This document shows, in pieces, positions 8,275 through 17,965 of a DNA stretch of 64,000 nucleotides (position 1 is its first letter; the number at the start of each line of letters is the position of its first letter). The DNA comes from Alphaproteobacteria bacterium (GTDB taxonomy: Bacteria > Pseudomonadota > Alphaproteobacteria > Micropepsales > Micropepsaceae), in the NCBI GenBank assembly GCA_028871345.1, contig JAGWNK010000016.1, forward strand, positions 1-64,000, read 5' to 3'. A program made the translations under genes and the position numbers. The notes below the pieces were generated by a model. The model saw nothing but the letters and a program-made list of their open reading frames with translations. It was not told where the DNA came from and searched no databases.

Positions 8275-9066
8275 TCAGCGGGCCTTGCGCTTGCGGCGCA
8301 GCGCCGTGACACCCGCAAGCCCGGCGCCGAACAGCGTCAGCGTCAAGGGTTCGGGCACGCTGGTGCCGCTGCGCGTCGCGGCCGAGCCGACCGTGTTCCA
8401 GTTGATCGACTCGTTGCCATCCTCGCCGAAGGCCCCGTTGTTGACGAAGTCCCATTCACCGGTGTCCAGGATATGGCCCGTGTCGTTGAAGACGTAATGC
8501 GTCAGGCCGATGTCGAAGGAGATGACCGGGATGGTCGCCGCGCAGCTTGACTGGTAACCGGACCCCGACAGGATCGAAGCAGTGCTGCTGCAGCCGCCGA
8601 TCAGGTTGTTACCGGGCACCGTCGGATAGAGGGACGACGGCGGGTAAGCGCTGAAGATCCCGAAATCGCTGGTGTCGAAGTTGTAGCTGCCGGTCTGGGT
8701 GAAGATGCCGGTCTGACCGTTGCCGATCACCAGGTCGTTCCAAAACGCGTAGGTGCTGCTGTTGCTGGGAAAGAACACCTGGAAATTCGACACCGTGATC
8801 GATCCGCCGCTGTTGTTGTCGATGCGGATGGCGCCCGAATCCAGGCTCTGCCCCGTCGGCGTCTGCGACACCACATTGGAATCGCCCAGCCACACCGTCG
8901 GGAAGAATCCGCTCGAACGCAGATTGTCCACATAGCCGACGTCGACCGTGATGCCAGAGGCCGCGGCCGGGCTCACGGCCAGCGCGCCGAACAGGCACGC
9001 CGACGCTCCAAGCAACAGCGCCGCCGTCCGTTTTGTTATGCGCTTTTTTATATTGCCACCGTTCAT
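8275..9066 (-). CDS. PEP-CTERM sorting-domain secreted protein
   Basis: A 263-residue exported protein. It starts with a Lys/Arg-rich signal peptide (hydrophobic core, likely cleavage near AASG about residue 37). A Ser/Thr/Gly/Asn-rich body with several cysteines follows, then a VPEP motif at about 237, a hydrophobic helix and an RRKRKAR tail. That tripartite end is the PEP-CTERM signal processed by exosortases, often linked to exopolysaccharide. No exosortase gene is in the window. ATG 9066 is chosen because GGGGAG lies 7 nt upstream. The function of the body is unknown. Confidence 0.85.
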   Translation of the reverse strand: MNGGNIKKRITKRTAALLLGASACLFGALAVSPAAASGITVDVGYVDNLRSSGFFPTVWLGDSNVVSQTPTGQSLDSGAIRIDNNSGGSITVSNFQVFFPSNSSTYAFWNDLVIGNGQTGIFTQTGSYNFDTSDFGIFSAYPPSSLYPTVPGNNLIGGCSSTASILSGSGYQSSCAATIPVISFDIGLTHYVFNDTGHILDTGEWDFVNNGAFGEDGNESINWNTVGSAATRSGTSVPEPLTLTLFGAGLAGVTALRRKRKAR

Positions 9067-9434
9067 TGTCGTGCTCCCCATTTGCCCGGTCCCGGCCGAG
9101 CGTCCGAGAGGCTTGGGAGCAAACCGTGTGCCAAATCGGCTCATCAAGGGAATCAGTACGTTGGGGAAGTCGCCGCATCGCGATTGTAAACAAGATTAAC
9201 ATAAGGCCGCCGCCAGGTGATCGCCGGTCGAACGCCTGCCGCATATTGCGTGCCGCGAGACGCGTTCACGTGCACGAAAAAAGGCGTGGGCGTCATCCAT
9301 GACCCGCCCGGGAATCCCGGCTCGCAGCGAACCTGCAAGCATGACGCGGTGACAACGACCGGCGATCGGCGCAAGAATCGCCGAGGCGTCCGGTATCGCA
9401 CCCGGACGGGGCACGCTCGGAAAGGGCTCGCACC
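9067..9434. other. Divergent 368-bp promoter region
   Basis: This gap separates the leftward PEP-CTERM gene from the rightward secreted-protein gene. An AT-rich patch around 9182-9206 is the likely promoter zone of the former. I find no gene or clear operator. Confidence 0.4.
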
Positions 9435-9884
9435 ATGAAAGCTCCCATCGTCTTGGCGGCGTTGTTGAGCGGCGTACTCTTCGCTCCTGCAGCTTCGGCC
9501 GAACCGCCGGCCTTGTTCATCAATCTGCTCTACGCCCACTACGCCGACATGGATCACTGGGCCAAGAATTATGATCCGTGCCACACCTATTGCGAGGCGG
9601 ATTTCGCCAAGCTCGTGGCTGCGGCGCGGCACAAGCACGTGATCGACTACGATCCGATCTGCCAGTGCCAGCACGGCGGCGAGAAATACATGATGTTCAC
9701 CGGCGGCACCGGGGCCACCGACAACGACTACATGGCGACGATGAAAAAGCTGAGCGACCCGCGCGGCAGCTGGGTGCTGGTGCTGCGCTGGGTGGAAGGC
9801 GAGTGGAAGATCCGCGACATCGTCGAGCTGCGTGGCGGCAAGCAGGTCAGCCTGCGCCAGAGGCTGACCGCGGCCGGGGCCTGA
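9435..9884 (+). CDS. Small secreted protein of unknown function
   Basis: A 149-residue protein with a clear signal peptide (MKAPIVLAALLSGVLFAPAASA, cleavage near 22). The mature part has three cysteines in DPCHTYCEADF and DYDPICQCQHGGEK, then a conserved-looking C-terminal half (GSWVLVLRWVEGEWKIRDIVE). That pattern resembles NTF2-like secreted proteins such as the DUF3828 group, but I am not certain. It is probably periplasmic. It converges with the PAS gene (47-bp gap). Confidence 0.7.
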   Translation: MKAPIVLAALLSGVLFAPAASAEPPALFINLLYAHYADMDHWAKNYDPCHTYCEADFAKLVAAARHKHVIDYDPICQCQHGGEKYMMFTGGTGATDNDYMATMKKLSDPRGSWVLVLRWVEGEWKIRDIVELRGGKQVSLRQRLTAAGA

Positions 9885-9931
9885 GGAAGCGCGGCGATCG
9901 CCCCGCGCGGCTGTTTCCCCGCGGGCAATCT

Positions 9932-10534
9932 CTACGACATCCACACGGCCGTGCCGTGTGACGACGCCATGTCGTGCTGCCAATGGGCGGCCAGTTCGTC
10001 CCAGCTCCAGGCTTCGCTGAAGCGGCCGGCGCTGAGGAGAAGATCGGGGCGCCCTTCGGCGGTCAACATGGGGGCGGCGAAGATTTCGCCCGCCAGCTTC
10101 ATCTTGGCGAAACCATCAGCGCGCACCAGGAAGCGCACGGGACCGCCGTGGACAAACACCGCCTCGGCCATGGCGCTCCACATCCGTACCATCTCGGGCG
10201 TCAGGTATTCCTCGTAGAACTTGCCGCTGGCCTCGCCGATCATTTCGGCGACGGACTCCCCCATCAGCCGCGAGCGGTAGCGATGACCGTCCGCCGCGGG
10301 CACGCGCTCGTGAATCAGGATGAGGCGCAGATAAGGCTTGAGCAGGCGCGCGGACATTTCGCTGCGCGGCGGCGGGTGCCCATCGACCGCCTTGCTGCGC
10401 CACAAGGCGCAGACCGCCCTGGTTTCCGGCAGGTAGAACAAGCCCTCCCCGTCGGCACAGAGCGGCCAGCCGCGCGAGCGCGCCAGCGCATTGAGCGCGG
10501 ACAGGCTGAGGACTTGGGAAATCGGCACCGTCAT
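9932..10534 (-). CDS. PAS_5-type (alphaproteobacterial PAS-like) protein
   Basis: A 200-residue cytoplasmic protein without a membrane segment or output domain. The layout ALWRSKAVDG, then LKPYLRLILIHE, HRYRSRLMGES and GKFYEEYLTPEMV matches the PAS_5 family common in alphaproteobacteria. In that family a single PAS fold of about 140 residues stands alone and its ligand is usually unknown. No neighbour suggests a pathway. Confidence 0.6.
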   Translation of the reverse strand: MTVPISQVLSLSALNALARSRGWPLCADGEGLFYLPETRAVCALWRSKAVDGHPPPRSEMSARLLKPYLRLILIHERVPAADGHRYRSRLMGESVAEMIGEASGKFYEEYLTPEMVRMWSAMAEAVFVHGGPVRFLVRADGFAKMKLAGEIFAAPMLTAEGRPDLLLSAGRFSEAWSWDELAAHWQHDMASSHGTAVWMS

Positions 10535-10648
10535 GGGCGCGTGGTCTAGCGCCTAGGCGTCAAAAACGGCTTAACATGGCGCCTGGGTATGGCCTTTCCC
10601 GCCCCTTTGTGCGCCGGAATCGTAGCGCGACGGCGGAAAGCCGTCCGC

Positions 10649-12061
10649 TCACAGCTTGTAGGCCGCCCTGGGCAGGTCATAGGCGAGATCGACGGCGATC
10701 TCGGCGGCTTCCGCCTCGTCGAGCCGGTGGCCGGCGACGAGCTCGGCGAGATAGGCGCAATCGATGCGCCGCGCCACGTCGTGTCGTGCCGGTATGGAGA
10801 AGAAGGCGCGCGTGTCGTCGTTGAAGCCGACGGTGTTGTAGAAGCCGGCGGTCTCGGTGGTCTGCCGGCGAAACCGCATCATGCCTTCGGGCGAATCGTG
10901 GAACCACCACGCCGGACCCAGCCTGAGACACGGATAGTGCCCCGCCAGCGGCGCCAATTCGCGCGCGTAATTGGTCTCGTCGAGCGTGAACAGGATGATC
11001 GTCAGATCGCGGCGGTTGCCGACGCGGTCGAGCAACGGCTTGAGCGCGTCGACGTAACTCGTGCGCATCGGGATGTCGGCGCCGCGATCGCGGCCGAAGG
11101 AAGCGAACAAGGTCGGATTGTGGTTGCGCCAGGACCCCGGGTGAATCTGCATCGTCATGCCATCGTCGCACGACATCAGCGCCATCTGGGTCAGCATCTC
11201 GGCACGAAACAGCTCGGCCTCCCCGGCGGCGAGCGTGCCTTTCAGCGCACGGTCGAGCAGTGCCTGGCATTCCGCGGGCGTCAGGTCGGCGGTGCGCGCC
11301 GTGGGATGGCCATGATCGGTGGCGGTCGCACCGTGGGCGCGGAAATAGGACCGGCGGTTGGCAAGCGCGGCCAGATAGCCTTTCCACGTCGCCGTGTTCT
11401 CCTTCGCCATCTCGCCCAGGCGGGCCACGGCGCCGGCGAAGCCTTCCATGTCGGGATCGACCACGCCGTCGGGGCGGAAGGTCGTGATGACGCGCCCGCC
11501 CCAGTCCGACTTGATCTTGGCGTGGTGCCGCAAAGGATCGGTGGCCGCTTCGGTGGTGGCCAGGACCTCGATGCCGAAGCGCTTGAACAGCGCCCGCGGA
11601 CGGAAGTCGGGATGCTTCAGGGCCTCGCCGATGGCGTCGTAATAGAGATCGGCCGTGGCCTCTTCCAGGCGCACCTCGAGCCCGAATACGGTGGCAAAGA
11701 CATGATCGAGCCAAAGCCGCGATGGCGTGCCGCGGAAGAGGTCGTAGTGCTTGGCGAAGGTCTGCCAGATCGCCCGGCGGTCCGTCGCCGCCGCCTTGCC
11801 GCCGGCCGGAGCGATGCCCATGCGGCTCAAATCGATGCCCTGGCTATAGAGCATGCGCAGCACGTAGTGATCCGGCCAGAGGAACAGGCTGGTGGCATCT
11901 TCGAAAGGCGCATCGGTGGCGAACCAGGCCGGATCGGTGTGCCCGTGCGGGCTGATGATCGGCAGCTTCTCGACATGGGAGAACAGCCGCCTGGCCAGAC
12001 GGCGTTCCGCCTCGTCCGTCGGGAAAAGCCGGTCGGGATGGAGGCGGAGCGCGGCGGCCAT
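10649..12061 (-). CDS. uxaC: Glucuronate isomerase
   Basis: A 470-residue enzyme that converts D-glucuronate to D-fructuronate or D-galacturonate to D-tagaturonate, the first cytoplasmic step of hexuronate breakdown. It shows the family signatures PIISPHGHTDPAWFA near the N-terminus (metal-binding HxH), LWLDHVFATVFG and the C-terminal VGFNDDTRAFFSIPARHDVARR. ATG 12061 is preferred, with GAGG 6 nt upstream; the in-frame start 12 bases further upstream is a TTG that overlaps this ribosome site. No uxuA, uxuB or kdgK is present nearby. The symporter and lactonase at 0.7-3.2 kb may serve the same pathway. Confidence 0.93.
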   Translation of the reverse strand: MAAALRLHPDRLFPTDEAERRLARRLFSHVEKLPIISPHGHTDPAWFATDAPFEDATSLFLWPDHYVLRMLYSQGIDLSRMGIAPAGGKAAATDRRAIWQTFAKHYDLFRGTPSRLWLDHVFATVFGLEVRLEEATADLYYDAIGEALKHPDFRPRALFKRFGIEVLATTEAATDPLRHHAKIKSDWGGRVITTFRPDGVVDPDMEGFAGAVARLGEMAKENTATWKGYLAALANRRSYFRAHGATATDHGHPTARTADLTPAECQALLDRALKGTLAAGEAELFRAEMLTQMALMSCDDGMTMQIHPGSWRNHNPTLFASFGRDRGADIPMRTSYVDALKPLLDRVGNRRDLTIILFTLDETNYARELAPLAGHYPCLRLGPAWWFHDSPEGMMRFRRQTTETAGFYNTVGFNDDTRAFFSIPARHDVARRIDCAYLAELVAGHRLDEAEAAEIAVDLAYDLPRAAYKL

Positions 12062-12189
12062 GGCAGACCTCAAAAAACCTGACGCCGGTAACGTAAGCGC
12101 CCGCTCGTGCGAATGTCCATGCGAGGATCGCCCTGTGGCACGGGGTGAGACCTCTTGTTACGGTGGCAATCCATGATCGGAGCCCGCAG

Positions 12190-13047
12190 ATGCACGCCGA
12201 GCTGAAGTCGATCATCCGCCGGGTCCTGGGAGTTGTCCCGGCGGGACATTCGTTCCTGATCGACCGGCATTCGGCGACGGTGCGCGTCTCGCACTGGATC
12301 AATGCCGTGTGCCTGCTGTTCCTGCTGATGAGCGGGCTGCAGATCTTCAATGCGCATCCGGCGCTGTACTGGGGCAAGAGCTCGGATTTCGATCATCCGA
12401 TCCTGTCGCTGACGGCGCGTAACGGTCCGCAAGGCCTCGTCGGCGTGACTCAGATCGGTTCGCGCCAATTCGACACCACCGGAATCCTCGGTGCCTCGGA
12501 CGAGGACGGCGTGCGCATGGCGCGCGGCTTCCCGGCCTGGGCCACGCTGCCAGGACCGCAATGGCTGGCGATGGGCCGGCTGTGGCACTTCGCCTTCGCC
12601 TGGCTGTTCGCAATCAACGGCGTCCTGTTCTGGATATACGCCTTCGCCCGCGGCCATGCAGGGCGCGACCTGATGCCCACCGGCGGCGACATCCGCCATC
12701 TCGGCCGCGAGATCCTCGATCACCTGCGCCTCAAATTTCCCAAGGGCGAGGCGGCGCGCCGCTACAACGCGCTGCAGAAGCTCGCCTATGTCGCCGTGAT
12801 CTTCGGGCTTGGCCCCCTCGTCGTGCTCACCGGGCTCACCATGTCGCCCACCATGGACAGCGCCTTCCCCGCGCTGTTGTGGATCTTCGCGGGCCGGCAG
12901 AGCGCGCGCACCATCCACTTCATCTGCGCCTTCTCGTTCCTGGGATTCTTCGTTGTGCACATCGTCATGGTGATGCTGTCGGGAACCTGGAACAATTTGC
13001 GCTCCATGATCACGGGACGCTATGCGATCGAGGATCACGATGGCTGA
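12190..13047 (+). CDS. Cytochrome b561-type membrane subunit
   Basis: A 285-residue integral membrane haem protein. Histidines in the hydrophobic segments (VRVSHWINAVCLL, GRLWHFAFAW, RTIHFICAFS, FFVVHIVMV) are typical b-haem ligands of the Ni/Fe-hydrogenase or thiosulfate-reductase cytochrome b family. A periplasmic loop between helices 1 and 2 is long. GGAG lies 7 nt before ATG 12190. The next gene starts inside this one's end (ATGGCTGA overlap), so the two proteins probably work together, with this one exchanging electrons between quinone and the periplasmic molybdoenzyme. Confidence 0.85.
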   Translation: MHAELKSIIRRVLGVVPAGHSFLIDRHSATVRVSHWINAVCLLFLLMSGLQIFNAHPALYWGKSSDFDHPILSLTARNGPQGLVGVTQIGSRQFDTTGILGASDEDGVRMARGFPAWATLPGPQWLAMGRLWHFAFAWLFAINGVLFWIYAFARGHAGRDLMPTGGDIRHLGREILDHLRLKFPKGEAARRYNALQKLAYVAVIFGLGPLVVLTGLTMSPTMDSAFPALLWIFAGRQSARTIHFICAFSFLGFFVVHIVMVMLSGTWNNLRSMITGRYAIEDHDG

Positions 13048-13810
13048 CGACCGCCGCCGCTTTCTCACCCGCTCCGCCGCAGTCGCGGCCGCCGCGCTGT
13101 TGTCGGGCTGCAGCGGCCTGTCGGAGAAGAAATGGGTGTCGGACGCGCTGTCCGAAGTCGAGAACCTGACGCGACGCGCCCAGCGGCTGTTCGCCGGCCG
13201 GCAGGCGCTGGCGCCCGAATTCACCAAAGCGGACATCGCACCGGTGTTCCGCGCCAACGGCACGCTCGATCCCGCCAGCGACGATTATCGCGCCCACGCC
13301 GCGAAGGACTTTCGCGACTGGCGCGTCGAGGTCGGCGGGCTGGTCGAACGCCCTTTGTCGCTGTCGATGGAGGCGCTGCGGGCCATGCCGTCGCGCACCC
13401 AGATCACGCGTCACGACTGCGTCGAGGGCTGGAGCTGCATCGGCGAATGGAAGGGAACCCCGCTGCGCCTGGTGCTGGCCGAAGCGCGGCCGCGCAACGA
13501 TGCGCGCTACGTCGCGTTCTTCTGTGCGGACAACATGGCCGAGGAAGGCGTGCCGGCCCAGTATTATTACGAAAGTCTCGACCTGGTGGAGGCGACCCAC
13601 CCGCAGACCCTGCTGGCCTATGAACTAAATGGCCAAGCGTTGCCCATCGAACACGGCGCTCCGGTCCGGCTGCGGGCCGAGCGACAATTGGGCTACAAAA
13701 TGGCAAAGTACATCCAGCGCATTGAAATCGTTGCAGACCTTGGCAGTTTCGGCGGCGGACGCGGCGGCTACTGGGAGGACCAGGGCTACAGCTGGTATGC
13801 CGGAATCTGA
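13040..13810 (+). CDS. Sulfite-oxidase-fold molybdopterin lipoprotein
   Basis: A 256-residue periplasmic molybdoenzyme of the sulfite oxidase/MsrP superfamily. The N-terminus combines a twin-arginine-like motif (RRRFLTR) with a lipobox (LLSGC, Cys24), so the protein is probably Tat-exported and lipid-anchored. The molybdenum-binding cysteine is Cys127 in RHDCVEGWSCIGEWKG. It overlaps the cytochrome gene by 8 bp and should receive or donate electrons through it, in the manner of MsrPQ. The substrate (sulfite, methionine sulfoxide or another S-/N-oxide) cannot be assigned. Confidence 0.85.
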   Translation: MADDRRRFLTRSAAVAAAALLSGCSGLSEKKWVSDALSEVENLTRRAQRLFAGRQALAPEFTKADIAPVFRANGTLDPASDDYRAHAAKDFRDWRVEVGGLVERPLSLSMEALRAMPSRTQITRHDCVEGWSCIGEWKGTPLRLVLAEARPRNDARYVAFFCADNMAEEGVPAQYYYESLDLVEATHPQTLLAYELNGQALPIEHGAPVRLRAERQLGYKMAKYIQRIEIVADLGSFGGGRGGYWEDQGYSWYAGI

Positions 13811-13909
13811 GGTTGCGCCCTCTTGTTTGCCGGGGGCTGAAACCCGATATTCACATAAGTTCTGAATCATAGCCGATTGATTCTCAAGATCATCCGGCGG
13901 GGTGTTGGC

Positions 13910-14641
13910 ATGCACAAAGGTTTGCTGGTTCTGGCGTTCGCGGTGATCGGTTTGTCGGCTGCCGGCTGCACGACCAGCCATGACCCCGAAGCCGTCGCCC
14001 AGAACGACCCGTATGAGCCGACCAACCGCGCCATCTTCGACTTCAACATGAAGATCGACAACGCGGTCGCCAAGCCGGTGGCGAAGTTCTACAACCACGC
14101 CGTACCGCAGCCCGCGCGCACCGGCATCCACAATTTTCTGACCAACCTCGACAAGCCCGTGACGCTGGGCAACGACGTGCTGCAGGGATCGCCCGACCGC
14201 GCCGCCGAGACCATCGGGCGCTTCACCGTCAATTCGACGGTCGGGCTCGCCGGCTTCGTCGACGTCGCCACCATGGTCGGCATCCCCGACCACAGCGAGG
14301 ACTTCGGCCAGACGCTGGGCGTGTGGGGCGCCGGGGAAGGCCCCTATCTCGTCGTCCCCCTCCTGGGACCCGATCCGCCGCGCGACCTTGCCGGCGACGT
14401 GGTCGACATCTTCATGGATCCGCTGACCTACATCCGCTTCCACGGGGCGGACACCTGGAGCGTGGTGCGCGGCGGGCTCAACGTGCTCGACATGCGCGCG
14501 CGCAACGTCGACACGGTGGAGCAGATCGAGCGCTCGTCGATCGATTTCTACGCCACGACGCGCAGTCTCTACCGCCAGTACCGCAACGCCGAGATCCGCA
14601 ACGGCCAGCCGGATACCTCGACCGGCGATTCCGACCTCTGA
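13910..14641 (+). CDS. mlaA: MlaA (VacJ) outer-membrane lipoprotein
   Basis: A 243-residue lipoprotein with lipobox LSAAGC (Cys20). The VacJ signature runs through NDPYEPTNRAIFDFN, PARTGIHNFLTNLDKPVTLGNDVLQG and GLAGFVDVA. MlaA removes misplaced phospholipids from the outer leaflet of the outer membrane and passes them to the Mla pathway. No mlaBCDEF genes are adjacent. ATG 13910 is preferred over an upstream TTG since it gives a normal signal peptide. It ends directly against the convergent RND gene. Confidence 0.92.
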   Translation: MHKGLLVLAFAVIGLSAAGCTTSHDPEAVAQNDPYEPTNRAIFDFNMKIDNAVAKPVAKFYNHAVPQPARTGIHNFLTNLDKPVTLGNDVLQGSPDRAAETIGRFTVNSTVGLAGFVDVATMVGIPDHSEDFGQTLGVWGAGEGPYLVVPLLGPDPPRDLAGDVVDIFMDPLTYIRFHGADTWSVVRGGLNVLDMRARNVDTVEQIERSSIDFYATTRSLYRQYRNAEIRNGQPDTSTGDSDL

Positions 14642-17600
14642 TCATTCCGCCGCGTCAGGCATTGGATCGCCCAACAGCCGCGCATAGAAACGGTTCCACG
14701 AGCGCTTGGTGCGCAGGCGGAAGCGGTCGAGATAGAGGTAGATCACCGGCGTCGTGTAGAGCGTCAGGATCTGGCTGACCACGAGCCCGCCGACGATCGA
14801 AACGCCGAGCGGCTGGCGCATCTCCCAGCCTTCGCCGAAGCCGATGGCCAGCGGCAGCGCCCCCAGGATGGCGGCGAAGGTCGTCATCATGATGGGGCGG
14901 AAGCGCAGCTGGCAGGCCTCGAAGATCGCTTCGCGCGGCTTCAGGCCCCGCTCCCGCTCGGCGATCAGGGCGAAGTCGATCATCATGATGGCGTTCTTCT
15001 TGACGATGCCGATCAACAGCAGGATGCCGATCACCGCCATGATGTCGAATTCTACCTTGGTGACGAGGAGCGCAATGAAGGCGCCGACGCCGGCCGAGGG
15101 CAGCGTCGAAAGAATGGTCACCGGATGCACCAAGCTCTCGTAAAGGATGCCCAGCACGATGTAGACGGCCAGGATGGCCGCCAGGAAGATGTAAGGCTCG
15201 TCGCCCAACGACTCCTGGAACTGCTTGGCGTTGCCGGCGAATTCCCCGTGCAGCGAGATCGGGGCGCGGATCTTGGCCATGGTCGACTGGATCGCCGCCG
15301 TGGCCGCGCCCAGCGATACGCCCGGAGGCAGGTTGAATGAGAAGGTCGTCGATACGAACGGCCCCTGGTGGGCGATCGACAGGGGCGTCGTGCCGGGGCC
15401 GAAGGTGGCGAACGCCGCCAGCGGCACCATGGTCTCGAGGCGCGTCGATACCGATGTGCCCGCCGAGGCCCCGCCCGAGCTGGTCACCAGCGCGTTGAGC
15501 TGCTGGTTGCGCAGGGAGTTGCCGGCGACGTCGGCGGCGGTCGGCGCCGTCTGGCCGGCGACCAGCGTGGTGCCCGCCACGGCGCCAGTCGCCTGGGTGC
15601 CCGACACCGCGCCGCCCGACGTCGAGACGTAGATGTCCCTCAGCGTCTCCGGACTCTGCCAGAACTCCGGCGCCACGCCCATCACCACGTGGTACTGGTT
15701 GAGGTCGTTGTAGATGGTGGAGACCTGACGCTGCCCGAAGGCGTCGTAGAGCGTCGAATCGATCTGGGAGGTGGATACGCCAAGGCGCGCCGCCGCCGCC
15801 CGGTCGATCGCCAGGTTGACCTCCAGGCCACCCGTGTTCTGGTCCGAGTTGACGTCCTGCAGCTGGGGCACGTCGGCGAGCGCGGCGGTGATCTTCGGCA
15901 CCCACAAATTCAAGTCGTCGAGGGTGTCGCCCAGGATGGAGTACTGATAGTTGCCCTGTCCTGCACGGCCGGTGCCCGGGCTCGCGTTTCCCGGATCGCG
16001 CAGGAAGATGCGGGCGCCGGCGATGCTGCCGAGCCGGTCGCGCAGCCGCTGCACGACGTCGTTGGTGCTGACATAGCCGCCCCTCTGGCTCAGCGGCTTG
16101 AGCTGCACGAAGACGTTGGCGGAGTTGGTTCCGCCGCGTCCCGGTCCCGGTCCGCCGCCGCCGCCGGTGAATCCGACGACGTTCTGCACCGCGGGATCCT
16201 TGGCGATGGTCTGGACGAAGCTCACCACCTTCTGCTTCATCAGCTGGAATGAAATGCTCTGGTCGCCGCGGATGCCGCCCATGATCTCGCCGGTATCCTG
16301 GCTGGGGATGAACCCCTTGGGGACCTTGTAGGCGAGGAAGCCCGTGAGGAAGACGGCAATGAACACGAACATGATGATGATCTTCGGGTTGTAGAGCGCC
16401 CAGTTCAGCGACCTGGCATAGATGCGCCTCGCCCCCTCATAGGCTCTCTCCGCCTGGCGCAGCAGCCAGCCCTGCTCCCGGTCGCGGCTGTGCAGATCGA
16501 TGTGGCCGCAGATCATCGGCGTGACCGTCAGCGAAATGACCAACGAGATCAGGATCGCGGAGGTCAGCGTCACGCCGAACTCCTTGAAGAACATCCCGAC
16601 GATTCCAGGCGTCAAGAGGATGGGCAGGAAGACCGCGACCAACGACAGGCTCATCGCCAACACGGTGAAGCCAACCTCCTTGGCGCCCAAGAGCGCGGCC
16701 TGGAAACGCGGCATGCCCTGTTCGATGTGGCGCGTCACGTTCTCCAGCACGACGATGGCATCATCGACCACGAACCCGGTCGACACCGTCAGCGCCATGA
16801 GCGACAGGTTGTCGAGCGTGAACCCCGCCAGGTACATCACGGCGAAGGTGCCGATGATCGACAGCGGAACGGCGATGCAGGGCACCAGCGCGGCGCGCGC
16901 GCTGCGCAGGAACAGGTAGACCACGAACATCACCAAGGCGATGGCGGCGAGCATGGTGATCTCGACGTCGTGCAGCGAGGCGCGGATCGAATTCGTGCGG
17001 TCATTGGCGACGATCACGTGGATCGAAGGCGGCAGCGCCGCCTGGACCTGCGGCAGCGCCTTCTTCACGTTCTCGACGGTCGAGATGATGTTGGCGCCGG
17101 GCTGGCGGTAAAGGATCACCAGGATGGCCGGCTTGCCGTTGGCCATTCCCAGGTTGTGGACGTCCTCCACCCCGTCATAGACGTTGGCGATGTCCTTGAG
17201 GCGCACCGCCGCATCATTGCGGTAGGCCACCACCAGGTCCTTGTATTCGGAGGCCTGGCTGGCCTGATCGTTGACGTAAATCTGGAAGCGGCGCGAGCCG
17301 TCCTCCACCGCGCCCTTGGGCGCGTTGGCGTTGGCGGCGGAAAGCGCGGCGCGCACGTCCTCCAGGCCGATTCCGTACTTGAAGAGCGCGCGCGGATTGA
17401 GTTCCACGCGCACCGCCGGCAAGGACGAGCCGCCGATCTGCACCTGGCCGATGCCTTGGACCTGGCTCAGCTTCTGCTGCAGGATGCTCGATGCGGAATC
17501 GTAGATCTGTCCCGGCGACAACGTATCCGAGGTCAGCGCCAGGATCAGCACCGGCTGGTCGGCGGGATTGAGCTTGCGATAGGTCGGATTGGAGCGCAGC

Positions 17601-17965
17601 GACGCCGGAAGATCGGCGCGGGCCGCGTTGATCGCCGCCTGGACGTCGCGCGCCGCGCCGTCGATGTTCCGCCCGGACGAAAACTGCAGGACGATGGTCG
17701 CCGATCCCGCGTTGCTCGTCGACGTCATCTCGTCCACATCGGCGATGCTGCCGAGATGGCGTTCCAGCGGCGTGGTGACGCTGGTCGACATGGTGTCGGG
17801 GCTGGCCCCCGGCATCTGTGCCATCACCATGATCACGGGCAGGTCGAAGCTGGGCAGGGGCGCCACGGGCAACAGGAAATAGGCGACGATGCCGGCGATC
17901 GCCAGGCCCATCGTCAAGAGCGTGGTGGCGACCGGACGTTCGATGAATGTCCGCGAGAAATTCAT
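14642..17965 (-). CDS. mdtC: RND efflux pump, MdtC-like permease
   Basis: A 1107-residue inner-membrane proton-driven exporter. It begins [20 protein letters not shown] and shows the RND helices with the paired Asp of TM4 ([16 protein letters not shown]) and the [11 protein letters not shown] motif in TM11. It is longer than the usual 1025-1040 residues. Extra Gly/Pro-rich residues follow VVGFTG, and an Ala/Gly/Ser/Thr-rich insert of about 60 residues occupies roughly 783-845 in the second periplasmic half. Its ATG overlaps the stop of the MdtB-like gene by 4 bp. The open frame continues upstream only by reading through that gene in another frame. Confidence 0.9.
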   Translation of the reverse strand: MNFSRTFIERPVATTLLTMGLAIAGIVAYFLLPVAPLPSFDLPVIMVMAQMPGASPDTMSTSVTTPLERHLGSIADVDEMTSTSNAGSATIVLQFSSGRNIDGAARDVQAAINAARADLPASLRSNPTYRKLNPADQPVLILALTSDTLSPGQIYDSASSILQQKLSQVQGIGQVQIGGSSLPAVRVELNPRALFKYGIGLEDVRAALSAANANAPKGAVEDGSRRFQIYVNDQASQASEYKDLVVAYRNDAAVRLKDIANVYDGVEDVHNLGMANGKPAILVILYRQPGANIISTVENVKKALPQVQAALPPSIHVIVANDRTNSIRASLHDVEITMLAAIALVMFVVYLFLRSARAALVPCIAVPLSIIGTFAVMYLAGFTLDNLSLMALTVSTGFVVDDAIVVLENVTRHIEQGMPRFQAALLGAKEVGFTVLAMSLSLVAVFLPILLTPGIVGMFFKEFGVTLTSAILISLVISLTVTPMICGHIDLHSRDREQGWLLRQAERAYEGARRIYARSLNWALYNPKIIIMFVFIAVFLTGFLAYKVPKGFIPSQDTGEIMGGIRGDQSISFQLMKQKVVSFVQTIAKDPAVQNVVGFTGGGGGPGPGRGGTNSANVFVQLKPLSQRGGYVSTNDVVQRLRDRLGSIAGARIFLRDPGNASPGTGRAGQGNYQYSILGDTLDDLNLWVPKITAALADVPQLQDVNSDQNTGGLEVNLAIDRAAAARLGVSTSQIDSTLYDAFGQRQVSTIYNDLNQYHVVMGVAPEFWQSPETLRDIYVSTSGGAVSGTQATGAVAGTTLVAGQTAPTAADVAGNSLRNQQLNALVTSSGGASAGTSVSTRLETMVPLAAFATFGPGTTPLSIAHQGPFVSTTFSFNLPPGVSLGAATAAIQSTMAKIRAPISLHGEFAGNAKQFQESLGDEPYIFLAAILAVYIVLGILYESLVHPVTILSTLPSAGVGAFIALLVTKVEFDIMAVIGILLLIGIVKKNAIMMIDFALIAERERGLKPREAIFEACQLRFRPIMMTTFAAILGALPLAIGFGEGWEMRQPLGVSIVGGLVVSQILTLYTTPVIYLYLDRFRLRTKRSWNRFYARLLGDPMPDAAE

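Noticed and set aside
8066-8455. N-terminal extension of the PilZ gene to 130 more codons
   Set aside because: The codons run through the terminator and the PEP-CTERM gene. A ribosome site supports the start at 8062.
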